Assembly (NCBI GenBank): GCA_037957365.1
Contig: JARHVA010004227.1
Coordinates: 644,001 to 708,000 of the forward strand
Reading direction: 5' to 3'
DNA: 64,000 nt
Source of the DNA: Torreya grandis
Taxonomy: Eukaryota; Streptophyta; Pinopsida; Cupressales; Taxaceae
The position numbers and the translations under genes are program-made. The notes beneath the pieces were generated by a model that was not told the DNA's origin, searched no databases, and saw only the letters and a program-made list of their open reading frames with translations. This document shows, piece after piece, positions 12,241 to 25,753 of the stretch; within the stretch, counting starts at the first letter, position 1, and each line of letters begins with the position of its first letter.

Positions 12241-13560
12241 TTATAAATTCTTGAGATGTAAAATGTTCATTGGTTCTAGGATTTTTTCACCTTCTAGAGT
12301 AGCTAATTGATATGCCCCTAAACCATAGTTTATTATAACCACATATGGGCCCAACCAATTAGGCTAAAACTTACCCTTCTTCTTATGTTCAACATTAGTG
12401 TTCTTTTAGTTATTTTTTAATACCAAATCACCAAATTCAAAATCTTGAGGGAGAATATATATTATAGCTATGACAACCTAAAATTTTATGCTCTTAAATT
12501 ATATAGGGTAGATAAATGCTTACCATCAAGAAGTTCTAGCTCTTACATCCTAGAAACTCTATAGTCTTTGTCATCAACAATATGTTATAAAGATACCTGC
12601 AATGAGGGTAGATTAATCTCAAATAGGATAATAGCCTCTTTAATGAAAACTAGGGAATATGTTGTGGCACTTATAGGGGTATGGTGACTAATACGGTAGG
12701 CCCAAAGGGTGGGAAATATTTACAAGTGCCAATTATGGCCAACGTCATTGATAATCTTCTTAAAGATTGTGACAATGATTTTGTTGGATGCCTCAACTTG
12801 ACCATTGCCTTGTAGGTTATATGGTGTGGATTTATTGTGTTTTATTTTCAATAGGATATAGAGAGATTTAACATCTTTGTTCACAAATGAACCACCATTA
12901 TTGGATATGATTTGATAAGGGATATCATAATGACATATGATACGGTAATGGATAAACTTAGTAATTTGTTTCCCAATTATAAGTGAGAGGAATGGACTCA
13001 ATCCAATTATTAAAATATTCTTTATCAATAAGAATGTGGTTACAACCTTCATAATATGTTGGGTTTATTTTCCAAATGAGATCAAGACCCCATATAGAAA
13101 ATGGCCATGAAATAATAATCGACTATAGTGACAATGAAGATGTGTGTATCAAATTACCATGTCATTAGAAAATAACACACTTATTGATGTATTTTTAAGC
13201 ATTTGTCTCCATCTTGGGCCAATAGTATCTTGTTTATGATGAGTTTTTTGGAAAGGACTACATTTTTGGTGTGGGCCTCACACATTCCTTTTTGGACCAC
13301 TTTAAGCGTTAATGTTGATTATCCCAAAGATAAATAGTGAATAATCATTCCATCGTAGCCTCTAAAATAAAGTGTCTTTCCAAGGAGAGTATAACCAGCA
13401 AGGTGATGAAGGAATATTTTTTGGCCATATTTTGAAAGGTCAAGAGGAAGAATTTGGTCATGAAAATAGTTATAAATGTCTTGGTACCAAGGAGGTTTAG
13501 TTGGGAGATTGGGACCAAAAATAGTGCAAACCCTCTCTGAAACTAGGAATATATTATTAG
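12241..13560 (-). pseudogene. Integrase pseudogene of element B
   Basis: The minus strand shows a decayed H2C2 zinc end near 13140-13230 (YYWPKMETNA, then KCVIF and HGNLIH), the core domain in an open frame at 13052-12720, and a C-terminal part ending HLKNL at 12241. Integrase inserts the DNA copy into the host genome using an Asp-Asp-Glu triad. Here the second Asp is replaced: SNNGGSF stands where a TDNG-type motif is expected. The Glu is present in NGQVEASNK. The C-terminal stretch PNWLGPYVVI resembles the usual end of gypsy integrases. Stops and frame changes are frequent. Confidence 0.8.
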
Positions 13561-14640
13561 GCTATAAAAGGCCTTCATTGAGAAATTGACACTCTTTAAC
13601 ATCTTTGGAAACTTATACCATAAACCCAATTGTTTCCATTACATTGGTTTATTGGTTATTAACGTATGGTATCTATTTAAATTATAGTGATCTAAAATGT
13701 GACTTGAGATTTACACAATATGTTTATAGGGTTCAAGTTTTTCATATCTTTCCCAATATTGGTTTATAGTCTAATTAATGATTAACTGAGAGTCCCCATA
13801 AACCATTAACTATTGGAGTTCCCATTTTATTTCAAGATAAAGTCCTATAATAAGGGCTTCATATTCAACCATGTTGTTGGTGTAGTTGAATCTGATATGA
13901 AATGCCTTGGGGATGAGGTCCCCTTATGGTGTAACTAGTAAAATTCCATCTCTATATCCATGGTATGTGAAGGATCCATCAAAATATAATGTCTAGTGTT
14001 CAAATTCATGAGCCCATTCCTTTATTTTCATGATAGAGTTATCTAAAAAATCAAATGTGAGTGGTTGAGAATCTATGATGCAAGCTTTAGCAAGAAGATA
14101 TGTTATTACTTTTCCCTTAATATCTTTCTAATTTTGGTACTCAACATCAAATTTACTCAAGAGCATAACCCATTTATCCATGTGTCCTGTAAGAGTTACT
14201 TTAGATAATAAGTATTTGAGAGGGTAAACCTTATCAATGACAATAGTCTTATTGTTTGACATGTATTATTATAACTTTTTGGAATCAAACACCATTTCCA
14301 AATAATATTTTTCTATGGGTGAATATTTATGCTCATATATTACAAGTGTTCTACTCAGATAATCGAATACATGTTCTTTACCTTGTTCATCATGCTGGGC
14401 AAAGATTTCCCCCAATGTATGTTTTGTTGATGATATACAAAAAATAATGGTTGGCCAAGTGTTAGAGGTCTCAATACTAGTGGGTTTCCCAATTATGTCT
14501 TTAGTTTTGCAAATACTTGCAGACATTCAATATCCCAACAAAATGTGACACATTTTTTCAAGAGGTGCATAAAAAAGATAGCACTTATCTACTATTTATG
14601 ATATGAACCTACAAATAGATTGGATTTTTCCCTGTAGGAA
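13561..14640 (-). pseudogene. RNase H region of element B (two RNase H modules)
   Basis: Two modules are visible on the minus strand. The first, in the open frame at 14526-14269, has SSTKHTLGEIFAQHDEQG and SRTLVIYEHKYSPIEKYY, the RNase H joined to gypsy reverse transcriptase. The second, about 14000-13680, has a decayed start (LYFDGSF-like), NNMVEYEALIIGL and VYGDSQLIIN: the Asp, Glu, Asp pattern of an additional archaeal-type RNase H. The second module is a hallmark of the Tat clade of plant gypsy elements. The usual Asp of the first module is a Lys-containing STK here. Confidence 0.75.
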
Positions 14641-15899
14641 GCAGAACTATTTCATATTGGAAGGTGGAAGAATTTCTATGATTGCCTAGAATTTAATAAG
14701 ATCCACTTCAATCCCTATTTATGATACAATTAATCCTATCATCTTTCCTTAAGTGATGACAAATACATGCTTCTTAGGATTGAGATGAACCTTGTATTCA
14801 TAGTGTTTCTCAAATATTCTTCATAAAATGTTAGGATGTCCAGTTTGGTTTATTGATTTTGCTAAGATATCATCAACATAATCCTTAACTATATCATGCA
14901 CCATGTCATAGAAGATGATAGTCATGACACAATGATAAGAGGCACTAGCATTTTTCAATCCAAAACGCATGACTTGGTAATAGAATGTTCCCCATGGTGT
15001 GGTGAGTTTTGTCTTGTGTTGATCTTCTAGGGATATCTTTATTTGGTTATACCCATAGAATTTGTCCATGAGGGACAACATCTCATACCCTATAGTTGAG
15101 TTGACAATCATGTCAATGTTTGGTAGAGGAAAATCATCCTTAGGACATGCTTTGTTGATGTCTCCAAAATCAGTACATAAGCATATGCCTTGTGAATTTT
15201 TACTAACTAGGACTATATTTTATATCCATTTAGAATAGACTAGTGGTCTTATGAAGCCATCTACTAATAATTTCTATAGCTTCTTTTTTATTAATATGGA
15301 AATGCATGGGTATATTTTTTATAATTTATGCATGACTAGATTAGCATCCTAATGTACTAAGAGTTGATATATGACCAAGGTAAGGTCCAATCCTATCATT
15401 TCTGAGTAATCCCATGTGAATATATCAATAAATCACTTAGAATAGTTACAATATAATCATGCTCTTCGTTAGTGAGGGATGCACCTAGATAGAATATCTT
15501 AGGATATTCATAGGTTCCAAGGTTTACCTTGGTTTTATTCTCAAAAATGACTATAGAGACATCTTGTAGAATGGTAACTAATTTTTTATACTGATCCGAT
15601 TCTTCAACTATTAGTTATGATTCCCAAGGCTCATCCATGGGATAGTGAGAAGAATCTAAGTCTACTTACTCTGGTAGTGGATAATTGACAAATTTATCAA
15701 TAAATTCAAGAGCAAGACACTCAAAGACTTTATGGTGTTTAAAAATAACATTGGAACTAGTTGTAAATCTTGGACTTAGTGAACACTGCACTTCTTATGG
15801 AGGTGAGAAAACTTCCCCAACCAAGAGCACCTAAAACAAGGTTTCACTCAAGGGCTTGTCTTTATCTTTACTATTTTCCTGACAATGAGTACCTCAATA
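14641..15899 (-). pseudogene. Reverse transcriptase pseudogene of element B
   Basis: The open frame at 15111-14821 carries MLSLMDKFYGYNQIKI, TPWGTFYYQVM and DYVDDIL, so the catalytic YVDD is intact. Upstream, 15120-15560 contains the decayed start of the domain. The coding region is cut at 15899-15903 by insertion of element F; the part that once preceded it continues at 25754. The sequence next to the break matches 45590-45660 of element C, which lacks the insertion. Confidence 0.8.
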
Positions 15900-15903
15900 T
15901 GTC

Positions 15904-18809
15904 TTCTATTAGAGGTACAATCATAGAGAGGGGGTGAATTAGTGAGCCCAAATAAACCAACTTTAATTCTGATCTTACAAATACTTAACCAATTACCATA
16001 AGCATTCATGAAGCATACACATCATTCATATCAAAGAATAAGAGAGATAATGTAAGATCAATCACATAACACATGCCATATGTGGGAAACCCTCTTGGGG
16101 GGGAAATCCCACTGGAACTTTTAATTGGACTATTATCCTATAATAACAAGAACCAATTTAGACAAACTACAACTGATTAAGGAACTACAATCCCTATTTA
16201 GTGAGACTATAATCCCACAAGGTGATACAACACATGTCTAGATGAGATACAACAACAATTGAACTTTTAGCAAGTTTCACCTTGCAAGGAGAATTCAACT
16301 ACCTTAGATGTTGAGCTACCAAAACAACACCTATGAACACATCCACCTTTGAAATGATGTCTTCAACACCTGATGATGGACCTCTAATTATCACTCTTCA
16401 CTTTTGTTCACACTCAATATATAAGAGTGCTATTATGCCAATGGAATTATGACCTATAGGTCACAAAAATAGTCCTCAATATATTCTAATCTTCAACCTC
16501 ATCCACAAAGAACTATACATCTCCTTCACTCCATAATTCACACACACATGCCTCTCTCAAATATCTCCCAAGTCTCTCACTCAATTCTAGAAATCACCAT
16601 CTTTGATTTCACTAGATATAGATCATACATGATAATCAACACCTTGGTCAGCCATTAGGCATGTCTTAGCCCTTAAGTAATATTTCACATGAAGACATGG
16701 ATTGAAATAATCTTCATAGGTTGGCCATAGAATCTATGGATCACGCTTAAGTAGCTACACCTTTTAATAAAGCCCTTGTAGCTCTTATAGGTCTCGTGGA
16801 GACCTATTCACCCATTTATCATATCAATGAGGAAAAATATAACATATGGCCACTTCCAAAATCATATATCCATACTACATGACCCCTTAGTAATCCTAAA
16901 ATGATCACAATAAACTCTTCTCACGTATATGCTCAAACAACTCAAACACTAACCTGGTACATAGGAACATCATGAACAAACACACAGTCAACTTATTATG
17001 CATTATTCATACTCAAGATAGATTGATCACACCTCCAAAATCCATAAAAATCATCCTTATGGAGTCTACAATACTCTCAAATAGCTAAGATAACATGAAA
17101 CATTGAAACAACATCAACACATGCTTGAACATCCTTCCCAAGTCACTTACAAAATAAATATGGAAACATAGTCAACTTTGAACCTCAATATCTTTGATTA
17201 TACACACTTTTAGATATTTAAATGTATATTTATAGATGAAACTTAGAGTCTTATACAAGTTCCCTTTTTATGCCATGAGAAAATTATACATAGATTGAAA
17301 TATATGGCCAAACTATAGATCACTCATTTTTCCTTTACAAATTCAAATATTCAAATTCAAACGGTCATAGTTAAACCTCAAGCACCATGCTCTCATCTCA
17401 TGTCCTCATTATTCAGTTTAAACATGCACCATCAATCTTCTTTAAAATTTGACACATAGTCACTAATGCTTAAAAGTTAAACCTTGAATATGTTGACCTC
17501 ATCTTATGAAATCTTGTAATATTGACTCAATGTGCACCGTCAATCTCTATAGATTAGCCAAGTCTTTATCACTATTATATCCTTATCTTTTACCTTTTAT
17601 TAACTTTAAACATTGAAAATTTGTCCCCATCTCACTACATCCTGAATTCTTAGAGTAACACACTCCATTGATTTTTCTCAAATTTTAACTTGTGTACATT
17701 TGACCAAGTATGGGAACCTTGCTTATCTGCCTGGAAGGCCAACTTTGCATAGTCATATCTTTTACCTCACTCACTTACATGTTCTTAAATTTGGACCATA
17801 TGATCTCCTTACATAGGAGAATAAATAAATGTGTCAAAAAAGTCCTAAAAATTTTTCATGTGTGAGATATAATGACATTAAAATGCCTCCTTAGATTTAT
17901 CTATTTACAGATCCAACAATGTCAAGAATTACCTGGAAGGCCAACTTTGCTCATGTATATCTTTTGGCATTCTTTGGCACATGAAATAAAATTTAGAAAA
18001 AATAAAATAGGTACAAATTTTAAAAACCCATATGATCACCTTCTCCTAAAACATTCACACATGTAATAAATTCCATCATCAAACTACATACTCAGTTCTT
18101 TCTTGCCTCATGCAAATTTGGCAAAGTATGGGAAAATACTGTCAAACTATCTTGGAGCCCAACTTGAACTTGCATATATTTTTTCTCACTTAGGCACATG
18201 ACCTAATATTTAGTGCATAATAAATATTAATAATACTAAATAAACCCATGTGACTATTTACTCTAGAAACCTTCATGCATGTGAATGTTGACATCATCAA
18301 CATGCTTACTCAGCTCTATTTGAACATAGAAAACACTATCAAATTGCCTAAGATCCCAAATTTGTACCCACATATATTTGAATAAATTTAGGTTCATGAT
18401 CTTATATTTATCACATATAAACTAGGGACTAATTTTATCACAACCATATGACCAACTCCCCCTAACTCATCCACACATGGTAATGGTGATGTCATCAAAC
18501 TACCTACTCAGATTTTTTGCCACTAGACCCAAAATGTATAGATGATAAAAATGATAAACTAGATGAAATAAATTCATGCACACAATCACTCAAAGCTTAT
18601 AAAACATCTTAGGGACATTTTTCACATGCTCAATACTCCATACTCATCCCTGAACAGCTCTAACCATGCCAAAATAGAAGATCAACAAATCATACTTCAA
18701 ACATACTAGGACAAGCACATTACACACTTTTTCATTATCACTTAGAATATCAAGTCTCTTCATCCACTCACCTATAAACCTTCATGAAATCATTGACAAT
18801 GCTCCAACA
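15904..18809 (-). repeat. Left (3') LTR of element F
   Basis: It matches 22809-25753 throughout, from AGGGGGTGAATTAGTGAGCC near its plus-strand start to GCTCCAACA at its end. Few open frames and no coding signal. The copies differ at several percent plus small gaps. Confidence 0.9.
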
Positions 18810-18827
18810 ATCTCCCCCTTTGTAATT
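18810..18827 (-). other. Polypurine tract of element F
   Basis: The minus strand reads ACAAAGGGGGAGAT directly before the LTR start TGTTGGAGC, the usual priming site for plus-strand DNA synthesis. Confidence 0.85.
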
Positions 18828-20410
18828 GATGTCAACAACCATCATGTAGCAATATATAACTCACCTTCCTTCTCTCTTTTCAAGCAATCTAACAACAAGA
18901 ACTTTCTCCCCCTTTAATATAATGAAAAGGTGGGAAAAATATTATATTTAAAACCTAAAAATACCACCAAAATGATAGGACCACCTTATAAATATTATAA
19001 AAACTCCCCCTTACCTTGAGCCTACTTCTGCTTGCCTTGATAATTTCCTCTTGCTCCATGCCAACACTTTCTTCAACCAAGCATTGAAACCAATGAATAA
19101 AGAACACATAAAAACCACCAGAATATAATGGAAATAACCAAGGAACATATTAAAGGTACTCCCCCTAATATATCTCATCCATTTCACCTTTTGAGCATTT
19201 TTTGATCTCCACACACTATGAAGAACCAACACACAGGCTTACTAGCCTTCTCTATCAAACCACCTCAAGGACCACCAACAAAACTTAATCTCACTCACAA
19301 AATAGTAAATATGAACTAAATAAACCTAATAAATCACCTTGAAATGCTCATGATTTTCTATTTTGTATCATTTGATCAAAAATCACTCTTCTTCACACTA
19401 GGTCTGTCTAGTCTTCTTATAGCCCTACTTCGAAATTGAAGAGCCCACAAATTTTATTAAACACACATTCAAGACCTAAAACTTCATATCTAGATAAATC
19501 TCATATTCCCCCTCAATTACACCAATTTTCATCACCTATCTCATCTTCTAGAACATACTTCCTTCACAAAATTACTAGCCAATTAGCCCTCCATATTGAC
19601 AAAAACTTGAATAACTTGAGAACCACAAACCTTTAAATCTTTTTGAATATTACTTTGAAAACCTATTTTTCTCATTAAACCTATTAATAATCCTCAAACC
19701 TCAACTCATAAGGCAAATTACTTTTCTAGCATAGCCCAAAACCATAGAATCTCAAAACAAACAAAGTCAAAAAACCTCCTTTAGGTTAACACACACCTCT
19801 AAAACTCTTTTCACACCTATAAATAGTCACCAAACACTTCTAGAACAAAAAAATTACCACCATACCTTTGGGAACATTGACTTCCTATAACCCTTTTTAG
19901 GCCTGCTTGCCCTTAAGCCAAAAACTAAGAAAATGAGAGCACTCAAAAATATTCAATTGTCACAAACATACCCTCAAACAACAAAAGGACCTGGATTACA
20001 TCACAAATAAGTTTATATAACTTTCTAAGCATCAAAATCTTCTTTACATTTCATCAATCTCATTATGCCATCTGGATATATTCATTCTGATGCTGCATAA
20101 TAGCTCTTTCATAAATCTCGAGATCAAGCTCATGAACTTGTTGCTCCCCCTTAACCAAAGACCTTATATGATTGGCATAATCATATTTAGAACACAAACT
20201 TACTTCTCTAATAAAATGAGTCTCTTAATAAGCATATACAAAGACATCCTCTACACACCATAATGCTCTACCATGGTGTGAAACTAGGACTTGCCCACAA
20301 CTCCTCATATTCCTTCTCCTCCTTAGTTATCAGATACTTGTAGTTCTTCTTCTTCTTCTTGGGATTAAGATAATAAAAATTCTCACCCACTACAAAATTA
20401 TCCTTGTTTT
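18828..20410 (-). other. Interior of element F downstream of gag, no pol
   Basis: About 1.6 kb between the gag remnant and the polypurine tract. Near 20300 the minus-strand frame still looks coding (NYKYLITKEEKEYEEL), perhaps the gag tail. Beyond that, no protease, integrase, RT or RNase H motif was found in any frame. Confidence 0.6.
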
Positions 20411-22740
20411 CTAGGATTGGATTGAAAATACATGGAGACAATAAAGATTCATGGCATATCTTTCTTTTGAAGAATCCACCTTATAGTTTAGAACCTCATC
20501 ACTAGGTATAAATAATTGATATTTTTTACATGATACATGTTTAGTAACAATAGGATGTTCACTTAGATCCATACATATCTTAGGACTAGCTTCAACTAGC
20601 ACCTTAGTCTTCTCTATGATCTTGGTCTCTTGATTCTCAACATGAGCAAAGAATGATAGCCCTTGGCACTCTTCAATTTTTGAATCATTCTCCATCATGG
20701 AAAATAGATTACTTAGACCTACAGTCTCATCATGACTCACACTTTTCACCTTTGGCTTCCATGTGTTAACATGCCTTCTTTCTTGCACTCTAGGAGCCTT
20801 ATTAAACCTATTCTAACTTATAGGAATTTAATTTCAGAACTTAGCAATGTGACCTCTCTATTCATAATTATAGCACACCATACCTTTTTCAAGAAATGTA
20901 TCTTACCTTACCTTATTTTAACATAAATTCTTAATATGTCCTATGTCATAAAAATTAAAACACTTAACTCTATTCATACATGTTGACTGATGACCCCCAT
21001 CATAGTTCCAAGCAAACTCATTTCTAATAGGTCTCTTGCATTCTCTATCCCTATGACCAAATTGATTGCATGTGTAATATTAACCATTGGATCTTTCATA
21101 CCTCATGGAATTTGGCTTTCTAATCTTATTTGTCTTCATTCTACTAGCACCCTTAGTCCTTATCTAATGATTTGTCTTCAAAGTATGATTTTCATGGTTC
21201 ACATTAGTCTTCATCTTGTCTTGAGTAACATTCTTTTGTTCTTATTCTTATCCAAGACCAGTTTTATCACTAGCATTCTTTTGACCACTCATAATGTTGT
21301 CTATAATGCATGAGCTCTTTTCAAATCTCACAAATGAATTCACCTTACTAGATGTCTTCTCTAACTCATATTTTAAAGACTCATTTTCAAAAACATACCT
21401 TAAACATTCTTCTTCTTTGGATCTTAGACTTTCAAACATAGATTCCAACTTAGAATTAAGAAACATGATAGCACCTTCATGTTCCCTAGCATCTTTAACC
21501 AATCTTGCCTCAAACACACTAAATTGTTCCTCATAGTCCTTGAGTTTGTATTTCATCTTCTTATTGATCTTCTTAATCTTCAGTTATTCAAAAGCATTCA
21601 TCAATATAGTCCACCTCATCTTCATCATTATCTAAATCACTCCAAGGAGGCTCCTTTTGATGTGATCAACTTCCTTCCTCAACCATGAGTATATCTTCAT
21701 CTTTATTAGGACCATCATCTTCATGATCATATTCTAAATCACCATCTTCACTCTCATCTGATGAGCTGCAATCTTCTTTGGTGTAAAGACTCTTCTTGTT
21801 CTTGAATGACTTCTTGTTGTTATAATTTTTGAATCCTTTCTTCTTATATGTCTTCTTATATTTATCCTGGCCATCATCATGCTCTTCATTATCATTATTC
21901 TCATGCTTATGAGGTCACTTATGAGCAAAGTGTCCTATCTCTCCACAATTGAAACATTTGAAGGGTAGTTTACCCTTATACTTCCCTGAGCCTGTGTTTT
22001 ATTTCCTAGTAATCAAAGCAATTAGTTCATCCTCATCAATACCAGATATGTCATCCTCTTTGGACTTATTACCTTATAACTTCTTCTTAGGCTTCATATT
22101 TATCTTGAATGTATCTTCTTTCTTTAGTTTTATATCATCATTTACTTTCATCTCATATGTAGTAAGGGTGCCATCCAATTGATCCATATTCAACTAAGTA
22201 AGATCATGACTTTCTTCTATAGTAGATACTACTGGATCAAACTTGAATGATAGAGACCTTAATACCTTTTGGACCATAGTAACCTTTTTAATATTCTCTC
22301 CAAGACCTCTGATGATTTTCACAATCTCATCAACTCTATGGAAAAAGGATGCCACAAAATCTTCTTCCTTCATTTTGAGACTTTCAAATTTCCTTATGTG
22401 AATCTATAACATACCAAGCTTGACCTCTAAATCTCCTTAAAAAATGATCTACATTTTTTCCCATATCTCTTTAACATATTTACAATGGATTGCCTTGTTG
22501 TATTCAGTCTCTAAAAGACCATAAGTGATAGCATTCATAGCCTTATAATTATTCTCAAATAGTTTCTTGTATGTAGCACTAGATAAAGGAGTAGTAGGAA
22601 CAACATAACCATCCACAACAAATCTCCATACATAAAACCCTAGGAACAAAATGTATGTTCTCATTATTTCACTCTAACAATCATAGTTGGATCCATTGAA
22701 CATTGGTGCTTACTTAGTAGAGAAACCTCCTTGATGACTA
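20411..22740 (-). pseudogene. Gag pseudogene of element F, with four zinc knuckles
   Basis: The minus-strand protein starts near 22740 (APMFNGSNYD), followed by the copia gag domain (open piece 22664-22449 with NAITYGLLETEYNKAIHCKY and VKEIWEKM), then KVLRSLSFKFDP. A CCHC knuckle CFNCGEIGHFAHK follows at about 21960, its last Cys replaced by a stop. Next come an acidic region and a coiled-coil stretch (21556-21248). Three further knuckle-like units lie close together at about 21080-20840 (TCNQFGHRDREC, CFNFYDIGHIKNLC, CYNYE then RGHIAKF), each missing one Cys. The tail is open at 20788-20411. Gag coats the element RNA and the knuckles bind it. There is at least one frameshift and over ten stops. 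Confidence 0.8.
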
Positions 22741-22789
22741 CCCATATTGTACCTTGGATCACCTTCAAATTATGAAGCCTTTACCAAAG

Positions 22790-22806
22790 GACCTACTCTG
22801 ATACCA
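22790..22806 (-). other. Primer-binding site of element F
   Basis: The minus strand reads TGGTATCAGAGTAGG two bases inside the LTR. TGGTATCAGAGC is the complement of the 3' end of plant initiator tRNA-Met, the usual primer of copia elements. Confidence 0.9.
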
Positions 22807-22808
22807 AT

Positions 22809-25753
22809 TTCTATAGGTATAATCACTAAGAGGGGGTGAATTAGTGAGCCCAAATAATCCAACTTCAATTATAATATTTACAAACACTTAACCAATTACC
22901 ACAAGCATTCATGAAGCATACACATCATTCATAGCAAAGAGTAAGACATATAATGCAAGATCAATCACATAACACATGACATATGTGTGAAACCCTCTTG
23001 AGGGAGAAAACCCACACAAACCTACAATTGGAGTACTATTATATAATAATAAGAACCAATTTAGACTAGCTACAAATGATCAAGGAACTACAATCCCTAT
23101 TTAGTGAGACTACAATCCTATAAGGTGTTACAACACCTATCTAGCTAAGCTACAACAAAAACCAAAATTTTAGTAAGTTTCACCTTACAATGAGGTTTTA
23201 ACCACCTTAGATGTTGAGATTCCATAATAAAACCTAGGAACACATCCACTTTTAAACTAATGTATTCAACACCTAATGATGGACCTTTGATTATGACTCT
23301 TCACCTTCATTCACACTCAATCTATAAGAGCACTATTCTACCAACAAAATTATGACCTACAAGTCATACAAATAGTCATGAATCTATTCTACTCTTCAAC
23401 CTCATCCATAGGGCACTCTACTCCTCCTTCATTCAATAAATCACACATATAATACTCTCTCAAATCTCCCCCAAGTCTCTCACTCAAGTTTAATAATCAC
23501 TATCTTTGATTTCACTATTTATAGATTATACATGATAATTAACACCTTGGATATCCATTAGGCATGTCTTATTTCTTAAGACATATTTCACATCAAGACG
23601 CAACTCAAAACAATCTTCATAGGTCAATCATAGCATCTATGGGTCACCCTTAATCAGTTACATATTTTAATAAGGCCCTTGTAGCTCTTATAGGTCTCAT
23701 GGAAACCTAATCACCCATTTAGCATATCAACATGAAAAACAAGAACATAGGACCACTTCCAAAAGTATATGTCCATACTACATGACCCCTTAGTCATTCT
23801 CAAATTATCACAGTCAACTCTACTCGGCTTTGTATATGCTCAAACAACTCAAACACTGACTTGATACAGAAGAACATCATGAATGAACACACAATAAACT
23901 TCTTAAGCATTGTTCATACTCAAGATAGATTGATCACACCTCCAAAATCCACACAGAGCATCTTTATGGAGTCTAGAACACTCTCAAATAGATAATGCAA
24001 CATGAAACATTGAAACATCATCAATACATGCTCCAACATCCTTCCTATGTCACTTACAAAATAAATATGGAAACATAGTCAACTTTGAACCTCAATATCT
24101 TTGACTATACACACTTTTATATATTTAAATCTATATTTATAGATGTTCCTTAGAGTCCTATACAATTTTTCTTTTTAAACCATTAATAAACTTTGCATAG
24201 ATCAAAAGATATGGCCAAAATATAGAGCACTAGTTTTTTCTTTGCAAATTCAAATATTCAGATGTAAACAATCATAGTTAAACTTCAAACACCATACTCG
24301 CATCTCATGTCCTTACTAATCATATTAAACAAACACCATCGATATTATCTAAACTTTAATGCATAATCATCAATTCTCAAATATTAAACCTTGAATATAT
24401 TGACCTCATCTCATGTAATCTTTTAATATTCACTCAACATGTATCATTGATCTTTGCGAATCAGCTAGGTCATTATCATGCAATGTGCACTATTCAATTA
24501 ATCTTTATGAACACCCATTCATCATTAGATCCTTATCCTTTACCTTAGTTCAATGTTAAACCTCAAACATTTGTCCTCATCTTGCTACATCCTAACGTTT
24601 TGAAGTAACACGCTCTGTTGATGTTACTCAAACTTTAACTTGTGCACATTTGACTATGGGAACCTTGTTTATCTACCGAGAAGGCCAACTTTACACAATC
24701 ACATATTTTACCTCACTCACTCACATGTTCTTAAATTTGGATCATATAATCTCATCACATATGAGAATCCATCCATGTGTAAAAATAATCCTAAAACCTT
24801 CACATGTGTGAGATATAATGACATTAAAATTCTTACTCAAATTTATCTATTTATAGAGCCAACAATGTCAAGATTTACCTGAAAAGCTAACTTTGCTCAT
24901 GCATACATTTTGATGAATTTCAATTCATGATATAAAATTTAATTAAAATAAACTAGGTAAAAAATTGAATAAACCCATATGATCACCTTCTCTTGAAATA
25001 TTCACGTATGCGAGATATGCCACCATCAAAATGCTTACTTGGCTCTTTCTTGCCTCATGCAAATTTGGATATGAGAAAATATTGTCAAACTACTTGGGAG
25101 CCCAACTTTGCAATTTCATATCTTTTTTATCACTTAGGTGTATGACCTAATATTTATTACATAATAACTAGGCATAATACTAAATAAACTCATATGACCA
25201 TTTCTTCCTAAAATCTCCATGTGTGTAAATGTTGGCATCATCAAGATGTTTACTTGTCTCTATTTGAGCATAGAAAACACTATCAAAATGTCTAAGATCC
25301 CAAATTTGAACCCACATATCTTTTATTTCATTTAGGTACATGACATAATATTTATCACATAGAAACTAGGGAATAATGTGATCACAAACATAGGACCGAA
25401 TCCCCATGACTCATCCACATGTGGCAATGGTGATGTCATCAAACTATCTACTCAGATTTTCTGCCACTAGACACAAAATGTTTAGATGACAACAATGATC
25501 AACTAGATGAAATCCACTCATGCACACAAGCACTCAAAGATTAGAAAAAATCATAGGGACCTTTTTCACATGCTCAATACTCCATACTCATCCTTAAACA
25601 TCTCTAACCATGCCAAAATAGAAGATCAACCAATCATACTTCAAGAATACTAGGACAAGCACATTGCACACTTTATCATTATCACTTAGACTATCAAGAC
25701 TCTTCATCCACTCACTTGGACACCTTCATGACATAATTGATAATGATCCAAAA
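22809..25753 (-). repeat. Right (5') LTR of element F
   Basis: Partner of 15904-18809. It ends on the plus strand with GATCCAAAA where the left copy has GCTCCAACA. The polymerase II start for F should lie within it, but I could not place a TATA box with any certainty. Confidence 0.9.

Larger units (their letters stand above)
15904..25753 (-). mobile_element. Element F: gag-only Ty1/copia-type LTR retrotransposon nested in B
   Basis: Two direct repeats of 2.9 kb (15904-18809 and 22809-25753) flank a 4.0 kb interior with a primer-binding site matching plant initiator tRNA-Met, a gag pseudogene and a polypurine tract, all on the minus strand. No protease, integrase or reverse transcriptase is visible, so it would have depended on another element. 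The target site is readable: left flank ATGTC and right flank TTTTC, with the empty site AGGTTTTCACCCC still present in element C at 45638-45650. This proves that F entered B after B was in place. Confidence 0.85.
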
